NCBI GenBank assembly: GCA_021732285.1
Contig: JAKFVH010000247.1
Coordinates: 1-64,000, forward strand
Source of the DNA: Reyranella sp.
Lineage (GTDB): Bacteria; Pseudomonadota; Alphaproteobacteria; Reyranellales; Reyranellaceae
DNA: 64,000 nucleotides
Reading direction: 5' to 3'
Shown: positions 58,429-64,000 of the stretch, in pieces
Position numbering within the stretch: the stretch's first letter is position 1
Layout of the letters: each line of letters begins with the position of its first letter
Translations under genes and position numbers: made by a program
The notes under the pieces: generated by a model
Databases searched by the model: none
What the model was told of the DNA's origin: nothing
What the model saw: the letters and a program-made list of their open reading frames with translations, nothing else

Positions 58429-59466
58429 TCAGTTGAGGCGCGCGGCCTGCGCCATGACCTCGATGGCCTCGGGCTGGCGCGACCGCACGCTGATCGTGTC
58501 GGCGCCGCAATCCTCCCAGGCGCGATAGCGCTCGCGGATGCGCGCCGCCGGCCCGACAAGGGATTTCATGTCGACCCATTCGTCGGGCACCGCGGCGATC
58601 GCCTCGTCCTTGCGATGCGCCAGGTAAAGTTCCTGGATGCGCTTGGCGGCGTCACCGAAACCGCGGCGCACCATGATGTCGTTGTGGAAGTTTTTATCTT
58701 TGTGGCCCATGCCACCGACGTAAAGCGCCACTTCCGGCTTCAGTTTGGCCAGCGCGGCTTTCACGTCGTTCTCGACCTCGACGTGAACCGAGGCGGTGAT
58801 GGCGAAGTCCTTCATGCTCTTGCCGTTGCCGGCGCGCCTAAAACCTTCCTCCAGCCACGGCCGGTATTCCTCCATGGCGCCCGGCATGAATCCCATGGGC
58901 AGCCAGCCGTCGGCGATCTCGGCAGTGAGCTTGACCGTCGATTCGTTGCCGGTGGCGAGATAGATCGGGATGTCGGGGTTCATGTGCAGGATCGACTTCA
59001 AAGGTTTGCCGATCCCCAGCGCGCCCGGCCCGGTGTAGGGCAGGGTGTACTCCTTGCCGTCGTGGGTGACTGGGCCCTCGCGCCTAAAAATCTTGCGCAT
59101 GATCGCGACGTAATCCTTCATCCGGTAGTAGGGCTTGCCCCACGGCTCCCCGTACCAGCCTTCGACGATCTGCGGGCCTGATACGCCGAGCCCGGCGATG
59201 AAGCGCCCGCCGCCCGCCATGGCATCGACTGTAGCGGCCGACATCGCGGCGTTGGCCGGCGTGCGCGCGGCGAGCTGCATGATGCCGGTGCCGAGTTTTA
59301 TGCGCTTGGTGAGGGCCGCGAGATAGGCGAGCGGCGTCACGGCATCCGAGCCGTAGGCCTCGGCCGTCCACACCGAATCGTAGCCTAGCTCCTCGGCGCG
59401 CTGGACCAGCTTGACCGGGATGTCGAGATGCGCGCGCGAATAGCCGATCGACAGGCCCAATTTCAT
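58429..59466 (-). CDS. LLM-class F420-dependent oxidoreductase
   Basis: A 345-residue enzyme. KLGLSIGYSRAHLDIPVKLV, VWTAEAYGSDAVTPLAYLAA and RIKLGTGIMQLAARTPANAA, then GRFIAGLGVSGPQIVEGWYG are the landmarks of the F420-dependent MSMEG_4879-like branch. The WTAEAYGSDA motif marks F420-dependent reductases and methylene-tetrahydromethanopterin-reductase-like members (Mer-like). It is the first gene of a two-gene minus-strand unit, divergent from another LLM gene at 59528, with 61 bases between. Confidence 0.9.
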   Translation of the reverse strand: MKLGLSIGYSRAHLDIPVKLVQRAEELGYDSVWTAEAYGSDAVTPLAYLAALTKRIKLGTGIMQLAARTPANAAMSAATVDAMAGGGRFIAGLGVSGPQIVEGWYGEPWGKPYYRMKDYVAIMRKIFRREGPVTHDGKEYTLPYTGPGALGIGKPLKSILHMNPDIPIYLATGNESTVKLTAEIADGWLPMGFMPGAMEEYRPWLEEGFRRAGNGKSMKDFAITASVHVEVENDVKAALAKLKPEVALYVGGMGHKDKNFHNDIMVRRGFGDAAKRIQELYLAHRKDEAIAAVPDEWVDMKSLVGPAARIRERYRAWEDCGADTISVRSRQPEAIEVMAQAARLN

Positions 59467-59527
59467 TGCCGTTTCCTCCGCTTCCCGCGCAAACTATACC
59501 AACAACGCTTCAGCCAGAGGAAACGCG

Positions 59528-60478
59528 ATGCCTAAAATGGGTTACCTGCTGCCGACGCGCGAGCGGGTCATGGAAGGACGCGACGAGACCGGCTCGCTGC
59601 TGGCGCTGGCCGAGAAAGCCGAAGGCCTGGGCTACGATTCGCTGTGGGTCGGCGATTCGCTGCTGGCGCGGCCGCGCCACGATCCGCTGACCTTGCTGGC
59701 CGCCGTCGCCGCACGCACCCGGAAGCCCGAGCTCGGCACCGCCGTGCTGCTGCCTGCTCTGCGAAATCCCGTCGTGCTGGCCCAGCAGGTGGCCACGCTC
59801 GATCGCATCGCCGAGGGTCGCGTGATCCTGGGCGTCGGCATCGCGGCTGACGTACCCAACATACGTGCCGAGTTCACGGCGGCGAGCGTGCCGTTCGACA
59901 AGCGCGTCGGCCGCCTGGTCGAGGGCATGGCGCTCTGCCGGGCGCTGTGGACCGGCAAGCCCGTCACCTGGCCGAAGCCGGGATCGCAAGGGCGCTGGAA
60001 GGTCGACGCGAGCGTGCTCGGCCCGACGCCGCATCGTCCCGGCGGGCCGCCGATCTGGGTCGCGGGCGCGGTCAAGGCGTCGCGCGAACGCGTCGGCAAG
60101 TTTTTCGACGGCTGGTTCCCCAACAGCCCGCTCGCCGAGGACTATGCGCCGGAATGGGCCGAGGTGGTCGCAGCGGCGAAGGCCGCCGGCCGCGATCCGT
60201 CCAAACTGACGGCGGCGATGTACTGCACGCTGTCGATTGACGACGACGTCCAGCGCGCCGACGACAAGCTCAACGCCTATCTGAAGGAATACTATGGCGT
60301 CGATCCCCTGGAGACGCGCAAGCGCCAGAAGAGTTTTGCTGGCCCCGCCGCCGAAGCGGCAGCCTGGCTGAAATCCTACGTCGATGCCGGCGCCACGCAT
60401 CTGGTGCTGCGCTTTGCCGGCGACCACGACCGGCACCTCGAGACGGCGGCGCGCATCCGCCGGGATCTCGGCTGGTGA
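59528..60478 (+). CDS. LLM-class flavin-dependent oxidoreductase
   Basis: A 316-residue luciferase-like protein. KMGYLLPTRERVMEGRDETG opens the protein, then SLWVGDSLLARPRHDPLTLL and KPELGTAVLLPALRNPVVLA, DRIAEGRVILGVGIAADVPN. The GDSLL motif is typical of the F420- or FMN-dependent group that binds bulky substrates. A 4-base gap separates it from the next LLM gene, with which it should be co-transcribed. Confidence 0.88.
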   Translation: MPKMGYLLPTRERVMEGRDETGSLLALAEKAEGLGYDSLWVGDSLLARPRHDPLTLLAAVAARTRKPELGTAVLLPALRNPVVLAQQVATLDRIAEGRVILGVGIAADVPNIRAEFTAASVPFDKRVGRLVEGMALCRALWTGKPVTWPKPGSQGRWKVDASVLGPTPHRPGGPPIWVAGAVKASRERVGKFFDGWFPNSPLAEDYAPEWAEVVAAAKAAGRDPSKLTAAMYCTLSIDDDVQRADDKLNAYLKEYYGVDPLETRKRQKSFAGPAAEAAAWLKSYVDAGATHLVLRFAGDHDRHLETAARIRRDLGW

Positions 60479-60482
60479 CGCC

Positions 60483-61364
60483 ATGAAGTTCGCCCTGCAC
60501 TTCGGCAACAACACCTTTCCTGACTTTGCCGGCGCCGCCCGGCTGGCGCGGTTGGCCGAAGCCGCGGGCTTCGATTCGGTGTTGGCGGTCGATCATGTCG
60601 TCTTTCCCGACAACTACAGCTCGACCTACCCCTACTCGGCGACCGGCCGCCTGCCGGTCGGCCGCGGCGGCGCCTTTCCCGATCCCCTGATCTGGATCGC
60701 CTACGCCGCCGCCGTGACGACGCGGCTGCGCTTCCTGACCGGCGTCGTCATCCTGCCGCAGCGCGACCCGCTGGTGCTGGCCAAGCAGGTCGCCACCCTC
60801 GACTACATGAGCGGCGGCCGGTTCGAGCTCGGCATCGGCGTCGGCTGGCTGAAGGAGGAGTTCCAGGCCCTGGGCGTGCCCTTCGAGCGGCGCGGCCGGC
60901 GGGCCGACGAGTACCTTGCCGCCATGAAGGCGCTGTGGGCCGCGGACGGTGCAACTTTCTCGGGCGAGTTCGTCAGTTTCAAGGAAGTGAGCTGCAACCC
61001 CAAGCCGGTCGGCCGTGTGCCGATCGTCGTCGGCGGCCATTCCGAGGCGGCGGCCAAGCGCGCGGGCCGGCTGGGCGATGGGTTTTTTCCATCGATTGGC
61101 TCCCAAGTAGATATTTTTCCTCTGTTCGACGTGGCGCGCCGCGCCGCGGCGGACGCTGGCCGCGATCCTGCAGCCATCGAGATGATTGCCGGCTGTCCCG
61201 ACCTGCTGCCGAGCTCGACCGCCGAGCCGAAGGCCGCCATCGAGGAGCGCAAGCGCCGCGGCGTCGACCGCATCGTCCTGCCGGTCGGCCCGTTCATGCC
61301 GAACCTCGAGGAGAGCCTGGCGCGCTTCGGCGAGACGATCATCCGCCCCTACGCGGAGCTATGA
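60483..61364 (+). CDS. LLM-class F420-dependent oxidoreductase
   Basis: A 293-residue TIGR03619-like enzyme: FALHFGNNTFPDFAGAARLA, AVDHVVFPDNYSSTYPYSAT (long loop), TTRLRFLTGVVILPQRDPLV, YMSGGRFELGIGVGWLKEEF and VPIIVGGHSEAAAKRAGRL. It starts 4 bases after the preceding LLM gene stop, so the two are one transcript. The neighbouring paralogues differ in loop length, which suggests different substrates. Confidence 0.9.
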   Translation: MKFALHFGNNTFPDFAGAARLARLAEAAGFDSVLAVDHVVFPDNYSSTYPYSATGRLPVGRGGAFPDPLIWIAYAAAVTTRLRFLTGVVILPQRDPLVLAKQVATLDYMSGGRFELGIGVGWLKEEFQALGVPFERRGRRADEYLAAMKALWAADGATFSGEFVSFKEVSCNPKPVGRVPIVVGGHSEAAAKRAGRLGDGFFPSIGSQVDIFPLFDVARRAAADAGRDPAAIEMIAGCPDLLPSSTAEPKAAIEERKRRGVDRIVLPVGPFMPNLEESLARFGETIIRPYAEL

Positions 61365-61476
61365 CGGACTTCACTCGATGTGCTCTCGCGAAAAGTTGAA
61401 CTCACTGAACGCGCATAGGTGCACTGCCGAAATATGACGTGAAGTTGTGGGTGCAACTGCACACGTTCTCCCGCAC

Positions 61477-62130
61477 ATGAGTAGTGCTGCGCCCGAAATA
61501 GTCCCGCTGTTCGCTACCCCGCTCGTTACCTTCGATGTACCTGAGGCGGCGACTCTCAACAGCGAGTTGCGCCACGTTATCGTCGGGCGTGAGAAGACCC
61601 ATCCCAGCACGCAGCACTCAAACCTCGGCGGCTGGCAGTCGAGCTGGGACATGGATCGCTGGGGCGGCGCGCCGGCGATCAAGCTGATGGCCATCGGCCG
61701 CAACATCGCCAACCGCGTGACGACGGATCGCAAGGGCAACGCGGGCAACGGCCCTCATCCCGGATACTTTGCCGTCACTTGGCACGGCAACATGTGGGCG
61801 AACGTCAACCGCAGCGGCCATGGCAACGAGTTCCATTCCCATCCCGGCGCCTTCTGGTCGGCCGTCTACTACGTCGACGATGGCGGCATCGATGCCGATC
61901 CGTCGCTGGGCGGCGAGCTCGAGTTCATGGACCCGCGCGGGCCCTTGCCGGCGATGAACGCGCCGCATCTCGGCTACGCCATGCCGGGCGGCCTGACGGG
62001 CGGCGCCACCGAGCGCATCCGGCCCAAGGCCGGCCGGCTGGTGATGTTCCCGTCGTGGATGATCCACCAGGTGCGGCCCTATCAGGGCACCGCCGAACGC
62101 ATCTCGATTGCGTTCAATCTCAGCCTGTAA
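61477..62130 (+). CDS. Putative 2-oxoglutarate/Fe(II) oxygenase (TIGR02466 type)
   Basis: A 217-residue protein with the double-stranded beta-helix signature of the TIGR02466 group: PLFATPLVTFDVPE near the start, NEFHSHPGAFWSAVYYVDDG, ELEFMDPRG, and LVMFPSWMIHQVRPYQG, ERISIAFNLSL. Iron ligands would be the histidines in FHSHPG and IHQV, with the arginine of ERISIAFN binding 2-oxoglutarate. The function is unknown; relatives are often called putative 2OG-Fe(II) oxygenase. ATG 61477 fits the family N terminus better than GTG 61447. Confidence 0.82.
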   Translation: MSSAAPEIVPLFATPLVTFDVPEAATLNSELRHVIVGREKTHPSTQHSNLGGWQSSWDMDRWGGAPAIKLMAIGRNIANRVTTDRKGNAGNGPHPGYFAVTWHGNMWANVNRSGHGNEFHSHPGAFWSAVYYVDDGGIDADPSLGGELEFMDPRGPLPAMNAPHLGYAMPGGLTGGATERIRPKAGRLVMFPSWMIHQVRPYQGTAERISIAFNLSL

Positions 62131-62263
62131 GGGAGCGCGGGCCTCCGGCCCGCTCATGCTCATGCTCTTCCGGACCGCGCGCATCCTGCGCGCTCATGAA
62201 TCATGAGCGAGCTGGAAGCTCGCGGTCCGGAAGACCATGAGCGGGCCGGAGGCCCGCGCTCCC
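62131..62263. repeat. Large nested palindrome, family C
   Basis: Outer arms of 28 bases (start GGGAGCGCGGGCCTCCGGCC, end GGCCGGAGGCCCGCGCTCCC) enclose inner arms CTTCCGGACCGCG / CGCGGTCCGGAAG and a short inner inverted repeat around ATGAATCAT. It fills the gap between the convergent 2OG oxygenase and LLM genes, from the first stop to 1 base before the second. Likely a bidirectional terminator or a mobile palindrome. Confidence 0.85.
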
Positions 62264-62264
62264 G

Positions 62265-63329
62265 TCATGCAAACGCCTTGCGGATGCGGGCCCAGTCGGC
62301 CAGCGCCGATTCGTGGCCGGGCACGAGCTGGATGGTGAACTGGCTGTAGCCCGCGCCGCGCAGCGCCTCGATGCGCTTCTTGATCTCGGCCTCGCTCGCC
62401 GTGAACGAGGTGTTGGCGATCAGGTCGGCGCTGACGAAGCGCTTCTCCTCCGCCTTCACGAACATCAGATGCCCGCGATGGTTCTCGAGGTAGGGCGCAT
62501 CCTTGGGCTCGAAGCCGCGCGCCAGGTCGATATAGGCCTTGATCTCCGGCGTCGACAGCATGGCCACGCCAGGCCTGAGGCCGGCCAGCGCCTCGTCGGC
62601 CGCGCGATGCAGCATCACGGCGGCGCGCGGTCCCGCCTGCGCCATGGCGCGCTCGGAGTTGGCGGGCTCGCCGTCCTTCAGCACGCAGCCCAGCGCGAAG
62701 GCGGTGGCCTGCAGGTCGCCGATCGCGTGGCCCGCCTTGGTCCAGGCCTCGCGCATGGCCTCGACTTCCTTGATGCCGTTCTCGACCTTGCCGACGAAGT
62801 CGATCCAGCCTGCCTTGAGTTTGGCCGTCAGCGCGCGGGTGCGCGGTCCAAAGGCCGAGAAATGCAGCGCAATCGGGTCCTTGGTGTTGAACAGTGGCAG
62901 CTCGGGATTGAGGAAGCGGATCTTCTTCTTCTGCCCCTCCATCTCGAACTCGACCGTCTCGCGCCGCAGCAGGCCATAGACCTGGTGGACGTAGGTCTCC
63001 ATGTCCTTGACCTTGATGGCGCCGAAGCCCATGGCGCGCCGCGCCGTGAAGCCCGTCCCGACGCCGAAGTCGATGCGGCCGGGCGCGAGCTGGTTCAGCG
63101 ACGCCAGCGCATTGGCCGTCACCGGCGCGATGCGGTTCGACGGCACCAGCACGCCGGTGCCGAGGCGAATGCGTTTCGTGTTGACCGCCGCGGCACCCAT
63201 GGCGACGAAGCAGTCGGCGCTCAGCATCTGGGTGTCGTAGAACCAGGCATGGGTGAAGCCGAGCTCCTCGGCTTCCTTGGTGACCTTCCAGGAATCTGCC
63301 GCCGTCGGCAGGGCGATGCCGAAGTCCAT
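62265..63329 (-). CDS. LLM-class flavin-dependent oxidoreductase
   Basis: A 354-residue enzyme. DFGIALPTAADSWKVTKEAE, WFYDTQMLSADCFVAMGAAA and KRIRLGTGVLVPSNRIAPVT, APGRIDFGVGTGFTARRAMG are the barrel core. The YDTQML segment in the place of GEH/EHH marks a distinct branch (TIGR03842-like). ATG 63329 follows AGGAG. It lies 14 bases after the next LLM gene, with which it is co-transcribed. A longer frame upstream is only the antisense of coding in another frame. Confidence 0.9.
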   Translation of the reverse strand: MDFGIALPTAADSWKVTKEAEELGFTHAWFYDTQMLSADCFVAMGAAAVNTKRIRLGTGVLVPSNRIAPVTANALASLNQLAPGRIDFGVGTGFTARRAMGFGAIKVKDMETYVHQVYGLLRRETVEFEMEGQKKKIRFLNPELPLFNTKDPIALHFSAFGPRTRALTAKLKAGWIDFVGKVENGIKEVEAMREAWTKAGHAIGDLQATAFALGCVLKDGEPANSERAMAQAGPRAAVMLHRAADEALAGLRPGVAMLSTPEIKAYIDLARGFEPKDAPYLENHRGHLMFVKAEEKRFVSADLIANTSFTASEAEIKKRIEALRGAGYSQFTIQLVPGHESALADWARIRKAFA

Positions 63330-63343
63330 CGTCGTGCTCCTGC

Positions 63344-64000
63344 TCAGGTGTCCGCCAGCGCCGCCAGCATGCGATCGCGCGCAGCGAAGTCGCCGTCGGC
63401 GTGCACCGGCTGCAGGCAGACATGCGTGGCGCCTGCCTCGAAGTGGGCGCGCAGGCCCTTCTTGATGATGTCGGCATCGCCCCACAGGCACATGGCGTCG
63501 ATGAAGCGGTCGCTGCCGCCGTTGGCCAGATCGGCTTCTGTGAAACCCTCGCGCAGCCAGTTGTTGCGGTAGTTGGGCAGCACCATGTAGCGCGCCAGCT
63601 CCTTGCGGCCGATCGTGCGGGCGCGGTTGGCATCGGTCTCGATCGTCACCTTCTGCTCGACCGCGAGCCACTTGTTCGGCCCCAGGGCCGCCGCTGCCTG
63701 CTTGGTGTGTCGCGGCGTTACGTTATACGGAACAGCGCCGCGCGATTTCTCCGCGCTGAGCGCCAGCATCTTCGGACCGAGTGCCGCGACCACGACAGGC
63801 AGCTCCTCGCCGGCCGCCACATCCTTGTTGATGCCGTCGAGATAAGCCCGCATGGCCGGGATGGGCTTGTCGTAGCGATGGCCGCGCACGCCCTCGACCA
63901 TGGGGATGTGGCTGACGCCCAGGCCCAGGATGAAACGCCCGCCGTACCAGTCGTTCAGCGAAATCAGGGCGCGCTTGGCCGTGTAGGAATCGCGCGCATA
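63344..64000 (-). CDS. LLM-class flavin-dependent oxidoreductase (N-terminal part outside window)
   Basis: At least 218 residues are visible, the frame being open to the window edge. DWYGGRFILGLGVSHIP, then ALGPKMLALSAEKSRGAVPY and AVEQKVTIETDANRART are the family middle part, and the protein ends LAALADT. The fold and order match TIGR03620-like F420-dependent oxidoreductases. Roughly 70-90 N-terminal residues, including the flavin-binding start, lie upstream beyond 64000. An internal ATG at 63901 is not the start, because the reading frame with family features continues past it. Confidence 0.88.
   Translation of the reverse strand, partial: YARDSYTAKRALISLNDWYGGRFILGLGVSHIPMVEGVRGHRYDKPIPAMRAYLDGINKDVAAGEELPVVVAALGPKMLALSAEKSRGAVPYNVTPRHTKQAAAALGPNKWLAVEQKVTIETDANRARTIGRKELARYMVLPNYRNNWLREGFTEADLANGGSDRFIDAMCLWGDADIIKKGLRAHFEAGATHVCLQPVHADGDFAARDRMLAALADT

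Overview
The window is GC-rich, densely packed bacterial DNA of alphaproteobacterial character. Signs of this are the ABC, TctC-type and liv transporter families, a CoxMSL-type molybdenum hydroxylase, many luciferase-like (LLM) flavin enzymes, overlapping ATGA/GTGA gene junctions, and dispersed CCTCCCC/GGGGAGG palindromic repeats. A soil or freshwater Reyranella- or Bradyrhizobium-like organism is my inference; no rRNA or tRNA gene was found to fix the taxonomy.

Layout. 1-0.25 kb: the tail of a probable IS4-type transposase abutting a truncated repeat. 0.27-4.8 kb (minus): a complete branched-chain amino acid type ABC importer, livK-H-M-G-F. 4.9-7.1 kb: an NTF2-like protein, a beta-lactamase-fold hydrolase and a HigB/HigA-type toxin-antitoxin pair whose toxin seems to lack a normal start codon. 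7.3-13.6 kb: a GntR-controlled operon for uptake and breakdown of a nucleoside- or base-like compound (permease, ATPase, binding protein, amidohydrolase, nucleoside hydrolase), then a convergent Asp/Glu racemase-family gene. 13.8-16.6 kb: an idonate/gluconate-type operon. 16.7-25.7 kb: an M23 peptidase, MarR plus LLM enzyme plus TctC-type receptor, cytidine deaminase, DgoK with an acyl carrier protein, a cyclase-FHA fusion and a phosphoesterase. 25.7-30.7 kb: an orphan response regulator, a DUF4160/DUF2442 pair behind a perfect palindrome, an unknown HExxH protein, a broken STAS-like gene and a lone peptide-type binding protein.

30.8-39.8 kb is a visibly lower-GC island with different codon use. 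It holds a tail-anchored protein of unknown function, a 1702-residue protein with an SF1 helicase core, a Vsr-like nuclease domain and a Gre-factor-like C-terminal domain, an RmuC homologue, an orphan NPPY DNA methyltransferase and a small winged-helix-like protein. A terminase-small-subunit-like gene follows. I read this as a candidate nucleic-acid defence cassette not matching a named system, and it is the most interesting part of the window.

40.7-64 kb returns to native composition: an enolase-superfamily enzyme, toxin-antitoxin remnants (HigA fragment, HigB tail, orphan AbrB/MazE-like antitoxin), a coxMSL-type hydroxylase operon, a TPR protein, and a long catabolic region. That region has nine LLM flavin-dependent oxidoreductases (the tenth is at 18.3 kb), a Ddn-type deazaflavin enzyme, two dehydrogenases, an alpha/beta hydrolase, an amidohydrolase, an SMP-30 lactonase-like protein and a 2OG-Fe(II) oxygenase. 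Six copies of a modular multi-hairpin repeat and several other palindromes sit at gene ends, mostly in this part.
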